From DASUAO01 sp035763745 (GTDB lineage Bacteria; Actinomycetota; Acidimicrobiia; IMCC26256; PALSA-555): a stretch of 64,000 nt of DNA. The stretch covers positions 1-64,000 of the forward strand of contig DASUAO010000020.1 in the NCBI GenBank assembly GCA_035763745.1, read 5' to 3'. The stretch's first letter is position 1; every line of letters starts with the position of its first letter. The position numbers were made by a program, and so were the translations under genes. This document shows positions 7,633-15,756 of the stretch, in pieces. Under the pieces are notes generated by a model. The model made no database searches and was not told the origin of the DNA. It saw nothing but the letters and a program-made list of their open reading frames with translations.

Positions 7633-8742
7633 TCAGGTTTGCAGGCTCTCCCCGAGACCCTCGACGGTCTCGATGTACTCCTCGACGAGCTGGAACATGA
7701 CGTCGCGCACCGGGCGCACCTCGTTCATGCGCCCGACGATCTGGCCGACGGGCGCGAACGCGAGGTCCTTGCGACCCGACCGTGCGATGCGGGCGTTGGC
7801 CTCGGAAGTCAGGATGTTCTGCAGCGGCATGCCGAGAGGACCGGGACCCTCGGGGTCGACCCACGCATCGGTCCACGCGTTGCGCAACATCCGGGCGGGC
7901 TTCCCGGTATAGCAGCGCGAGCGAACCGTGTCGGCCGACGTCGCGTCGAGGTACGCCTGAGACACGGCAGGGCTGGCATCGCTCTCGGCGGTGGTGAGCC
8001 ATAGCGACCCGAGCCAGACGCCTTGGGCGCCGAGCGACAGCGCGGCGGCGATCTGACGACCCGTGCCGATGCCGCCGGCCGCGAGGACCGGGGCCGGGGC
8101 GACGGCGTCCACCACCTCGGGGACGAGGACCAACGTCGAGATCTCTCCAGTGTGACCACCGGCCTCGTAGCCCTGCGCGACCACGAGGTCGACACCGTTG
8201 TTCACGTGTCGCTCGGCGTGCACCGCCTTCCCGGCGAGGGCGGCAACCTTCACCCCGTGCTCGTGCGCGAGGTCGATGACGTCCTTCGGGGGGGAGCCGA
8301 GCGCGTTCGCGATGAGCTTGATCGGGTGCGCGAGCGCGATCTCGACGTGCTGGTGCGCGACGTCGTCGGTCCAGCCGAGGACGCCGCCCGCTTGCTCGCC
8401 TTCGGGCAACGGCGGCAGGTCGAAGCGTTCCATGAGCTCATCGACGTAGCGCCAGTGGTTCGCGTCGATCATCGATCGGATCTGCTCGAGCATGTCGTCG
8501 GCGTTCGCGCCGTGCACATCGACGGCTTTCTGCGGCATCACGGTGTCGACGCCGTATGGCATCCCGTTGATGTGGTCGTCGATCCACTGGAGCTCGATCT
8601 CCAGCTGCTCGGGGCTGAAGCCCACCGCACCGAGCACGCCCAGACCCCCGGCCTTGCTCACTGCCGCGACGACGTCGCGGCAGTGCGTGAAGGCGAAGAT
8701 CGGGTACTCGATCCCGAACATGTCACACACGGGCGTTCGCAT
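7633..8742 (-). CDS. Nitronate monooxygenase family flavoprotein
   Basis: A 369-residue FMN-dependent TIM-barrel enzyme. It starts TPVCDMFGIEYPIF, has the phosphate-binding VVAQGYEAGGHTG near residue 195 (the histidine is the usual catalytic base) and the AAGGIGTGRQIAAAL strand-loop near 225. The family oxidises nitronates, but many actinobacterial members act in lipid or CoA-ester pathways as enoyl reductase-like enzymes. GGAGG about 7 nt upstream fixes the ATG at 8742 and excludes an in-frame extension to 8877. It lies 61 bp upstream of the P450 on the same strand. Confidence 0.88.
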   Translation of the reverse strand: MRTPVCDMFGIEYPIFAFTHCRDVVAAVSKAGGLGVLGAVGFSPEQLEIELQWIDDHINGMPYGVDTVMPQKAVDVHGANADDMLEQIRSMIDANHWRYVDELMERFDLPPLPEGEQAGGVLGWTDDVAHQHVEIALAHPIKLIANALGSPPKDVIDLAHEHGVKVAALAGKAVHAERHVNNGVDLVVAQGYEAGGHTGEISTLVLVPEVVDAVAPAPVLAAGGIGTGRQIAAALSLGAQGVWLGSLWLTTAESDASPAVSQAYLDATSADTVRSRCYTGKPARMLRNAWTDAWVDPEGPGPLGMPLQNILTSEANARIARSGRKDLAFAPVGQIVGRMNEVRPVRDVMFQLVEEYIETVEGLGESLQT

Positions 8743-8909
8743 CACAGCCTCCAGGGTCGTGGTGGTCGGGGTCAGCGTAGGTCGACCGGGGCGCGTGCGA
8801 CCGAGGCGGCGGGACCGACGACCGCGCCGAGACGCTGGCGGTTCCTCTAACGTGCGGTGCAGGTCGACGGGCGTCACATGAACGGAAAGTCCGACGACAT
8901 GGGGATCCC

Positions 8910-9956
8910 ATGAGCCATCCGACGTACCGGGTCGTCCAGTGGGCGACGGGGAACATCGGGGCCAAGTCGCTGCGGGCGGTGATCGAGCACCCGCTCCTCG
9001 AGCTGGTCGGGCTCCACGCCCACTCGCCCGACAAGGTCGGCAAGGACGCTGGCGACCTCTGCGGGGTGACGTCGACCGGTGTGCTGGCGACGAGCTCGAC
9101 CGACGACGTCCTCTCTCTCGGTGCCGACTGCGTCCTCTACATGCCGCAGGGCTGCGACGTCGACGACGTGTGCCGGATCTTGGAGTCCGGGTCCAACATC
9201 GTCACCACCCGCGGCGAATTCCACCGGCCCGCGAGCATGGACCTTGCGCTCCGGCAGCGAGTCGAGGCCGCCTGCGCGCAGGGCGCGACGTCGATCCACT
9301 CGACCGGGAGCAGCCCCGGGTTCATCTCAGAGGCACTGCCCATCGTGCTGCTCTCGCTGCAACGCAGCCTCGACCTGCTCCAGATCGACGAGTTCGCCGA
9401 CATGTCGTCTCGTGACTCGCCCGAGCTGCTCTTCGATCTCATGGGATTCGGCCGCGATCCCGCGACGTTCGACCCTCGGCGCTTCGGTCACATGGCCACC
9501 GCGTTCGGTCCCTCGCTGTCGTCGCTCGCCGAGGCCGTCGGGCTGTCGATCGACTCGGTCGAGGCCGGGGGGGACGTCGCGGTCGCCACGCACGACGTCG
9601 AGATCGCGGCCGGAACGATCCTGGCGGGCACGGTCGCGGCACAGCGTCCGTCGGTGGTCGGCCTGCGCAGCGGCGCGCCGCTCGTGCAGTTCCGCGCCCA
9701 CTGGTACGTCAGCCGCGACCTCGAGCCGGCCTGGGATCTGCGCGAGACCGGCTGGCGGGTCCAGGTCCTCGGCGACACGCCGCTCGACGTCGGTATCCGG
9801 TTCCCGGTCGAGCCCGACCGCTACCCGGAGGTCTCGCCCGGCTTCACCGCCCACCCCGCCGTCAACGCGGTCCCGGTCGTGTGCGACGCATCCCCCGGCA
9901 TCCGGACCACCTTCGACCTCCCGACGGTCATCCCCTTCTTTGGGGCGGGCGCCTGA
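8910..9956 (+). CDS. DapB-like NAD(P)-dependent dehydrogenase, second paralogue
   Basis: A 348-residue paralogue of the product at 5260-6354. It shares VVQWATGNIGAKSLRAV at residues 8-24, an AGDLCGV segment and STGSSPGF near residue 132, and a C-terminal ending PAVNAVPVV. The same family is frequent in actinobacterial lipid and terpenoid degradation gene sets. It is divergent from the nitronate monooxygenase (168 bp between starts) and is followed 32 bp later by the esterase at 9989, probably with its own promoter. Confidence 0.8.
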   Translation: MSHPTYRVVQWATGNIGAKSLRAVIEHPLLELVGLHAHSPDKVGKDAGDLCGVTSTGVLATSSTDDVLSLGADCVLYMPQGCDVDDVCRILESGSNIVTTRGEFHRPASMDLALRQRVEAACAQGATSIHSTGSSPGFISEALPIVLLSLQRSLDLLQIDEFADMSSRDSPELLFDLMGFGRDPATFDPRRFGHMATAFGPSLSSLAEAVGLSIDSVEAGGDVAVATHDVEIAAGTILAGTVAAQRPSVVGLRSGAPLVQFRAHWYVSRDLEPAWDLRETGWRVQVLGDTPLDVGIRFPVEPDRYPEVSPGFTAHPAVNAVPVVCDASPGIRTTFDLPTVIPFFGAGA

Positions 9957-9975
9957 CATGGGTGGCCGGCTCCAA

Positions 9976-9981
9976 TAGGTT
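9976..9981 (+). promoter_or_regulatory. -10 box for a leaderless transcript
   Basis: TAGGTT ends 7 nt before the GTG at 9989, the spacing expected when transcription starts at the start codon. Confidence 0.5.
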
Positions 9982-9988
9982 GAGCGCC

Positions 9989-10936
9989 GTGGCTGACGAC
10001 AGCGCCGACGAAGGCGTGCTCGACCCGCTCGTGACCGCGCACTTCGAGGCAAACCCGTTCCACGCGCAGACGATCCCACTGCAGGACATGACCCCCGAGA
10101 TCCTCGCGCTGGCACGCGGACCCGAGATGGAACCGTCCACACGACCGATCGCAACGGTGACCGACGATGTCGTCGACGGTGTCCCGATCCGGATCTACCG
10201 CCACGACACCCCGCCGACCGGCGTCGTCGTCTACTTCCACGGGGGTGGGTACTGCATCGGAAGCATCGGCCTCATGGACAACGTCGCCCGCGAGATCGCC
10301 CACGCCGCGCACGCGACGGTCGTGTCAGTGGGGTACCGACTGGCTCCTGAAGACCCCTACCCGGCCGGACTCGACGACTGCGAGGCGATCACTCGCTGGG
10401 CGCTCGCGCACGCAACGGATCTGGGTGGGGTGCCGGCGCGGGTCGCCGTCGCGGGTGAGAGCGCGGGTGGGAACCTCTCTGCGGCGGTGACGCTGCGCCT
10501 CCGTGGCTCCGGCGAGGTTCCCCTCGCTGGTCAGGTGCTGATGTATCCCGGAACCGACGCCGACTCCTGGGACCACGCCTCGCGCCGCGAGTTCGACGGG
10601 ATCGTGCTGAACCGTTCGGTCATGGAGGGGTACTGGCAGGCCTACTCGGGCGGGCGCGACCTCGCTCGCGACCAGTACGCAGCCCCGTTGCAGGCGGACT
10701 CCCTCGCCGACCTGCCACCCGCGCTCGTGATCCTCGGTGGTTGCGACCTCCTGCGCGACGAGGGCCGTGCGTACGCGCGACGGCTCGCCGAGTCCGACGT
10801 ACCGGTCGACGAGATCTGCTACGCCGGCCAGCCCCACGGATTCGTCAACTTCGGGCTCCCGGCCGCGGACGAGGCGTTCACGCTGATGGGAACGTGGCTC
10901 GTGGACGCGTTCGAGCGGGCAGGAGGCGCGCCGTAG
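9989..10936 (+). CDS. Alpha/beta hydrolase (HSL-type esterase)
   Basis: A 315-residue carboxylesterase of the hormone-sensitive lipase family. It has the oxyanion HGGGYC (about residue 84), the nucleophile elbow GESAGGN (serine near 159), an acid residue in CDLLRDEG (near 250) and the catalytic histidine in GQPHGF (near 284). Length and order are normal. Start chosen as the GTG at 9989 because of the well-placed TAGGTT box; longer in-frame extensions overlap the previous gene. It immediately precedes the operator-controlled acyl-CoA dehydrogenase but has a separate promoter. Confidence 0.9.
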   Translation: MADDSADEGVLDPLVTAHFEANPFHAQTIPLQDMTPEILALARGPEMEPSTRPIATVTDDVVDGVPIRIYRHDTPPTGVVVYFHGGGYCIGSIGLMDNVAREIAHAAHATVVSVGYRLAPEDPYPAGLDDCEAITRWALAHATDLGGVPARVAVAGESAGGNLSAAVTLRLRGSGEVPLAGQVLMYPGTDADSWDHASRREFDGIVLNRSVMEGYWQAYSGGRDLARDQYAAPLQADSLADLPPALVILGGCDLLRDEGRAYARRLAESDVPVDEICYAGQPHGFVNFGLPAADEAFTLMGTWLVDAFERAGGAP

Positions 10937-10952
10937 CCGGACCGCAGACGCG

Positions 10953-10970
10953 GTGTACCGGCCGGTCCAA
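10953..10970. promoter_or_regulatory. Cluster operator, copy A (core GTACCGGCCGGT)
   Basis: GTGTACCGGCCGGTCCAA, with a perfect ACCGGCCGGT palindrome at its centre. It ends 29 bp before the acyl-CoA dehydrogenase start. It shares a 12-bp core with the other four sites at 14165, 18204, 20996 and 23771. Confidence 0.65.
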
Positions 10971-10996
10971 TGGGATCCGACCCCAATAGGATCCGA
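10967..10996. repeat. Tandem direct repeat upstream of the acyl-CoA dehydrogenase
   Basis: CCAATGGGATCCGA (10967-10980) and CCAATAGGATCCGA (10983-10996) differ at one base and have a 16-bp period. The second copy contains the -10 box TAGGAT (10987-10992), which ends 7 nt before the ATG at 11000. The first copy touches operator copy A. Confidence 0.6.
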
Positions 10997-10999
10997 TCC

Positions 11000-12148
11000 A
11001 TGGACCTCTCGCTCACCGAGGCCGAGCGCGACCTGGTCGACCTCTGCCGCGAGTTCGCGCAGAAGGAGATCGCGCCGCGCGCACCCGTCGCATGGGAGGA
11101 GGCGCGGTGCCCCACCGACCTCCTGCGCGAGATGGGCGAGCTCGGCTTGCTCGGAGTGCTCGTCCCGGAGGAGTGGGGCGGCATCGGTATGTCGACGGTC
11201 GGCTTCGTGGCCGCGATGGAACAGCTCGGCCTCGCCGACCAGTCGGTGGCCGCCGCGTGGCAGGCCCATGTGACGATCGGCTCGCTGCCTCTGCTCCTCT
11301 TCGGCGACGACGCGCAGCGGGATCGCTGGCTGCGGCCCCTGGCCGAGGGACGCGCCCTGGGCGCGTTCGGCCTCACCGAGCCCGACGCCGGGTCGGATGC
11401 GCGGGGCATCCGCACCCGGGCCGTGCGTGAAGACGGGGGGTGGAGGATCAACGGTCGCAAGACCTTCATCTCGAACGCCGGGACGGACATGTCGTTCGGG
11501 GTGACGCTGCTCGCGCGCACCGGTTCCGACGACGGCGACGCCCAGACGTTCGGGACGTTCGTCGTGGAGAAGGACGCGCCCGGCTTCACGATGGGGCCGA
11601 AGATGCGCGGCATCGGTTGGCGAGGGCTCGACACCCGTGAGCTCGCCTTCGACGACGTGTGGGTCTCCGACGAGCACCTTGTCGGCGATCCGGCGTTGGG
11701 GCTCGGCCAGTTCCTGCGCACGCTCGAGGTCGGGCGCATCTCGATCGCGGCGCTGTCGCTCAGCCTCACCCAGGCCGTGCTCGACCTCGCGATGCAGTAC
11801 GCGAGCGAGCGGGTGCAGTTCGGCCAGCCCATCTCGAAGTACCAGGCGATCCAGTTCAAGCTCGCCGACATCGCGACCGAGCTCGAGGCTGCGCGCTGGC
11901 TCACCTACCGCGCCGCCTACCTGCGCGACACAGGACAGCCCTTCCTGAAGGAGGCGGCGATGGCGAAGCTGAAGGCGAGCCGGGTCGCCACCTGGGCGGC
12001 GTCGGAAGCGGTCCAGATCCACGGCGGCGTCGGCTACATGCTCGAATCGCCCGTCGCCCGCTTCTACTGCGACGCCAAGGTGCTCGAGATCGGTGAGGGC
12101 ACCAACGAGATCCAGCACCTCGTGATCGCCCGCGCCCTCGGCTGCTGA
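11000..12148 (+). CDS. Acyl-CoA dehydrogenase
   Basis: A 382-residue flavoenzyme that forms an alpha,beta-double bond in an acyl-CoA. The middle domain has FGLTEPDAGSDA (near residue 130) and the FISNAG segment that packs against FAD. The C-terminal domain has the family signature around QIHGGVGYM (near 340) and EIGEGTNEIQ, where the glutamate of EGT is the usual catalytic base. The leaderless-type TAGGAT box 7 nt upstream sets the ATG at 11000. Operator copy A puts it in the same regulon as the genes to 25.6 kb. It converges with the E1 gene. Confidence 0.93.
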   Translation: MDLSLTEAERDLVDLCREFAQKEIAPRAPVAWEEARCPTDLLREMGELGLLGVLVPEEWGGIGMSTVGFVAAMEQLGLADQSVAAAWQAHVTIGSLPLLLFGDDAQRDRWLRPLAEGRALGAFGLTEPDAGSDARGIRTRAVREDGGWRINGRKTFISNAGTDMSFGVTLLARTGSDDGDAQTFGTFVVEKDAPGFTMGPKMRGIGWRGLDTRELAFDDVWVSDEHLVGDPALGLGQFLRTLEVGRISIAALSLSLTQAVLDLAMQYASERVQFGQPISKYQAIQFKLADIATELEAARWLTYRAAYLRDTGQPFLKEAAMAKLKASRVATWAASEAVQIHGGVGYMLESPVARFYCDAKVLEIGEGTNEIQHLVIARALGC

Positions 12149-12187
12149 GCGGCGCGGGAACGCCGAACCGAACGTCCGCGGCGCAGG

Positions 12188-14152
12188 TCAGACGTGGGCG
12201 AGGCGGCGGACCGCCTCGGCGATGTCGTCCCGACCGGGGAGCCAGGCCCGCTCGAGGTCGGGTGCGTAGGGAGGCGGGGTCGCCGCGGCCCCGACGCGCT
12301 GGACGGGAGCGTCGAGGTCCCAGAATCCCTCGCGGGCGACGGTGGCGGCCACCTCGGCGCCGATGCCGAAGGGGACGACGGCCTCGTGCGCGATCAGGAG
12401 TCGGCTCGTCCGGTGCACCGACTCGAGGACCGGTGCCATGTCCAGGGGCGCGACGGTGCGGAGGTCGATCACCTCGACGGAGATGCCCTCGTCGGCGAGG
12501 TGCTCGGCCGCGGCGAGCGCCTCGTGCACCATCCGGGACACGGTGACGACCGTGATGTCATCGCCCGGCCGCACGACGATCGACTTCCCGATCGGGACGA
12601 GGTGGTCGGCCGACGGCTGGGGTCCCTTCATGCCGTAGAGCAGGCGGTTCTCGATGAAGACGACCGGGTTCGGGTCCTGGATCGCGGCGCGCAGCAAGCC
12701 GTACGTGTCGGCGGGGGTCGACGGCATGACGACGCTCAGTCCCGGGATGTGCGCGAGGAGCACCTCGAGGCTCTGCGAGTGCTGGCTCCCTGACGACCGG
12801 CCGGCACCGAACTGCGTCCGAACGGTGAGGCCCATCTGGGCGGCGCCGCCGGTCATGAACGGCAGCTTCGCCGCCTGGTTGAGGAGCTGATCGAGGCAGA
12901 CGCCGAGGAAGTCGAGGTACATCAGCTCGACCACCGGCCGCATGCCCGCCATCGCCGCGCCGACCCCGAGGCCGACGATCGCGCTCTCGGAGATCGGCGT
13001 GTCGCGCACCCGATCGCCGAAGCGACCGTGCAGACCTCGCGTCAGTCCGAACACGTTGCCACCGGCGGCGACGTCGATCCCGGCGACGAACACGCGGTCG
13101 TCCCCGGCGAGCTCGGCCTCGAGCGCGTCGTGGATCGCGTCCATCGTGCGGAACACCGGCGCCTCGACCGGCGGTGGTGGCGGCTCGGGGCGCTCGGGTC
13201 GCGGTCGGACGACGAAGTCGTGCAGCGTGTCGGCGGCCGGGGCCGTGAGGCCCCGCGCGGCCTCCACCGCGTCGTCGAGCTCCCGGGCGACCTCCGCCTC
13301 CAGCTTCGTGAGCACCTCGTCGCTGATGCCGGCCGCTCGCACGCGGCGCGCGTGCACGACCAGCGGGTCGCGTTCCGCCCACTGCTCGACCTCTTCGGTC
13401 GATCGGTACCGCTGGGGATCGCCCTCGTAGTGCCCGTGCCACCGGTACGTGGCGGCCTCCACGATCGTCGGTCCCCGCCCGGCTCTCGTCGCCTCGACGA
13501 TGTCGGTCATCGCACCGGCCGTGGCCACGACGTCGTTCCCGTCGACCACCACGAACTCGACCCCGTAGCCGGCGGCGCGCTGCTCGAGCGGTGCGGCGTG
13601 CTGCGTCGACGCGGGGGAGAATTCGGAGTAGCCGTTGTTCTCGCAGAAGAAGATCACCGGCAGCTGCCACACGGCGGCGAGGTTGACCGCCTCGTGGAAG
13701 GTGCCGTGGGCGACCGCGCCGTCGCCGAAGAACGCCACCGCGACCGTCCCGTCCTGGCGCAGCGTCCCCGCGGTCGCGGCGCCGACCGCGATCGGCAAGC
13801 CCGCGCCGACGATGCCGTTCGCACCGAAGATGCCGAGCGTCGGGTCGGCGATGTGCATCGAGCCACCGCGCCCGCGGTTCGTGCCGTCCGCCTTGGCCAT
13901 CAGCTCGGCGAACATCGGCCGCGGGTCCAGGCCCTTCGCCAGGCAGTGGCCGTGTCCCCGGTGGGTGGATGTGATCACGTCGGCCGGGAGCAGCGGCCAG
14001 CACGCCCCGACCGCAGCCGCCTCCTGGCCGATCGAGAGGTGCACGAACCCCGGAACCTCGCCGTCGCGGTAGAGGGCGGCGACGCGCTCCTCGAAGGCGC
14101 GGATCACCGACATGCGTCGGTGCAGGTCGAGGAGGTCGGCGTCGGAGAACAT
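12188..14152 (-). CDS. Fused 2-oxoacid/acetoin dehydrogenase E1 (alpha plus beta subunits in one chain)
   Basis: A 654-residue thiamine-diphosphate enzyme. Residues 1 to about 310 are the E1-alpha part, with THRGHGHC, RGRGGSMH and the TPP motif starting GDGAVAHG (near 143) and ending ENNGYS. A proline-rich linker near 315-330 leads to the E1-beta part, with DTPISESAIVGLGVGAA and IPGLSVVMPSTPAD. Alpha and beta are separate genes in most pyruvate, branched-chain and acetoin dehydrogenases, but fusions are known. No E2 or E3 gene is in the window. The ATG at 14152 follows a TACAAT box that overlaps operator copy B. Confidence 0.88.
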   Translation of the reverse strand: MFSDADLLDLHRRMSVIRAFEERVAALYRDGEVPGFVHLSIGQEAAAVGACWPLLPADVITSTHRGHGHCLAKGLDPRPMFAELMAKADGTNRGRGGSMHIADPTLGIFGANGIVGAGLPIAVGAATAGTLRQDGTVAVAFFGDGAVAHGTFHEAVNLAAVWQLPVIFFCENNGYSEFSPASTQHAAPLEQRAAGYGVEFVVVDGNDVVATAGAMTDIVEATRAGRGPTIVEAATYRWHGHYEGDPQRYRSTEEVEQWAERDPLVVHARRVRAAGISDEVLTKLEAEVARELDDAVEAARGLTAPAADTLHDFVVRPRPERPEPPPPPVEAPVFRTMDAIHDALEAELAGDDRVFVAGIDVAAGGNVFGLTRGLHGRFGDRVRDTPISESAIVGLGVGAAMAGMRPVVELMYLDFLGVCLDQLLNQAAKLPFMTGGAAQMGLTVRTQFGAGRSSGSQHSQSLEVLLAHIPGLSVVMPSTPADTYGLLRAAIQDPNPVVFIENRLLYGMKGPQPSADHLVPIGKSIVVRPGDDITVVTVSRMVHEALAAAEHLADEGISVEVIDLRTVAPLDMAPVLESVHRTSRLLIAHEAVVPFGIGAEVAATVAREGFWDLDAPVQRVGAAATPPPYAPDLERAWLPGRDDIAEAVRRLAHV

Positions 14153-14164
14153 GGGAGGTGTGTA

Positions 14165-14182
14165 TTGTACTGACCGGTACAA
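14165..14182. promoter_or_regulatory. Cluster operator, copy B (best palindrome)
   Basis: TTGTACTGACCGGTACAA is an 18-bp near-perfect palindrome between the divergent E1 (start 14152) and SDR (start 14209) genes. On the minus strand it includes a TACAAT -10 box 12 nt from the E1 start codon, so binding would block the E1 promoter directly. Confidence 0.7.
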
Positions 14183-14208
14183 AGAGCGCCGGGACGAGCA
14201 GGAGCGCG

Positions 14209-14988
14209 ATGCCCGAGCAGATCGACATCCCGACGTCCTTCGCCGGTGGCGCGGATGTCTCGGGGAAGCGTGTGGTGATCACCGGTGCCAGCCGGGGGCT
14301 CGGTCGGCTGCTCGCGCACGCCTTCTCGCAGGGCGGGGCACGGGTGGCGCTCGTCGCCCGGACCGAGACCGACCTCAAGACCGTGGCCGCCGAGATCCCG
14401 GGACCGTCCCTGGTGCTGAGCGGCGAGGTGACCGACGAGGCGTTCAACGAAGCGGTCGCCGATGCGGCCGTGACCGAGTGGGGCGGGGTCGACGTGTGGA
14501 TCAGCAACGCGGGGATCTCGCCCATCGTCGCCGGCCCGCGCGCGACGGATCCTTCGGTCTGGCGCCACGTCCTCGAGGTGAATCTCACCGGAGCGTTCCT
14601 CGGTGCCCGCGCCGCAGCCCGCGTGATGGGTGAGGGCGGACGGCTGATCTTCACCGGATCGGTCCTGGGAGAGCGGCCGCGCTCGGGGCTCACCGCGTAC
14701 AGCGCCTCGAAGGCGGGCCTCGTCGGGATGGCCAAAGGCCTCGCGCTCGACCTTGCGGCCGCGGGGATCACGGTCAACGTCGTCGCGCCGGGGTGGTTCG
14801 ACTCCCCACTCGCCGAGGCCTGGAAGAACAGCCCTGAGCTCGAGGCGGGTGTGCTCGGGCACACCGCGCAGCACCGCTGGGGGGCACCGTCCGATCTGGC
14901 GGGTGCCTACCAGTTCCTGGCGTCGGACGCGTCGGCGTTCGTCACCGGCACCGTGATCAATGTCGACGGCGGATACCTCCTCGTATGA
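14209..14988 (+). CDS. Short-chain dehydrogenase/reductase
   Basis: A 259-residue classical SDR. It has the cofactor loop TGASRGLGRL (about residues 26-35), NAG near 100, a serine in FTGSVLG (near 149) and the catalytic YSASK (tyrosine near 164). It ends with the FVTGTVINVDGGYLLV strand typical of FabG-like enzymes. AGGAG at 14200-14204 supports the ATG at 14209 rather than in-frame codons further upstream that overlap operator B. It is first of three co-directional genes (two SDRs and an acyl-CoA synthetase). Confidence 0.92.
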   Translation: MPEQIDIPTSFAGGADVSGKRVVITGASRGLGRLLAHAFSQGGARVALVARTETDLKTVAAEIPGPSLVLSGEVTDEAFNEAVADAAVTEWGGVDVWISNAGISPIVAGPRATDPSVWRHVLEVNLTGAFLGARAAARVMGEGGRLIFTGSVLGERPRSGLTAYSASKAGLVGMAKGLALDLAAAGITVNVVAPGWFDSPLAEAWKNSPELEAGVLGHTAQHRWGAPSDLAGAYQFLASDASAFVTGTVINVDGGYLLV

Positions 14989-15001
14989 GCAGCGTCGACC
15001 G

Positions 15002-15748
15002 ATGAGTGGGGAGCGACGTGTCGTCGCCATCACCGGGGCCGGCGGGACGTTGGGCGCGGTGTTGTCATCGCGGTTCGCCGGCGAACCCGATACGGACGTC
15101 GTGCTCAGCGACGTCGACGCGACCGCGCTCGACACAAGCGTGCACGGGCTCCCCGAAAGCCGCGGCATCGTCGAGACGCTCACGGCCGACGTCGGTGAGA
15201 TCACCGACGTGGAGGCCGTCGTGCGCCTGGCGGTCGAGCGGTTCGGGCGCCTCGACGTGTTGATCAGCAACGCTGGGGTCCTCGCCCCGAACGGCCGCAT
15301 CCACAACCTCACGACCGAGGACTGGGAGCGCTCACTGCGCGTCAACGTTCTCGGTTCCGTCAACGGGATCCGAGCCGCGGTGCCGGTCATGCGGGCGCAG
15401 CAGTCGGGGTCGATCATCCTCACTGCTTCGGTGGCCGGGTTCACCGCGTGGTCGCACGCGGCTCCGTACTGCGCGACGAAGGCGGCGGTGATCCAGCTCG
15501 CGAAGGTCGCCGCGGTCGAGTACGCACGCGACGGGATCCGGGTCAACTGCGTGTGTCCCGGGACGTTCCTCTCCGGGATCCACGCCGAGCTCCCTTCCGA
15601 GGCGATCGATGCGATCGCGGCGAAGCATCCGCTCGGGCTCGGATCGGCCGCCGACCTCGTCGGCGCCTACTCATACCTGGCGAGCGACGCGTCGCGCTGG
15701 ACGACCGGATCCGCGGTCGTCGTCGACGGCGGCTACTCCGCGCCGTAG
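15002..15748 (+). CDS. Short-chain dehydrogenase/reductase
   Basis: A 248-residue classical SDR with TGAGGTLGAVL (about 9-19), NAGVLAPNG near 88, a TASVAG strand near 143 and the catalytic YCATK (tyrosine near 156). The C-terminus reads TTGSAVVVDGGY. It begins 13 bp after the preceding SDR and is followed 8 bp later by the acyl-CoA synthetase. The two SDRs are only moderately alike, so they probably catalyse successive oxidations and not the same step. Confidence 0.9.
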   Translation: MSGERRVVAITGAGGTLGAVLSSRFAGEPDTDVVLSDVDATALDTSVHGLPESRGIVETLTADVGEITDVEAVVRLAVERFGRLDVLISNAGVLAPNGRIHNLTTEDWERSLRVNVLGSVNGIRAAVPVMRAQQSGSIILTASVAGFTAWSHAAPYCATKAAVIQLAKVAAVEYARDGIRVNCVCPGTFLSGIHAELPSEAIDAIAAKHPLGLGSAADLVGAYSYLASDASRWTTGSAVVVDGGYSAP

Positions 15749-15756
15749 GTCTCGCC

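Noticed and set aside
12558..14864. A 768-codon open frame on the minus strand
   Set aside because: It is out of frame with the E1 gene and antisense to the SDR; its residues are mostly Arg, Gly and Ala with no motif.
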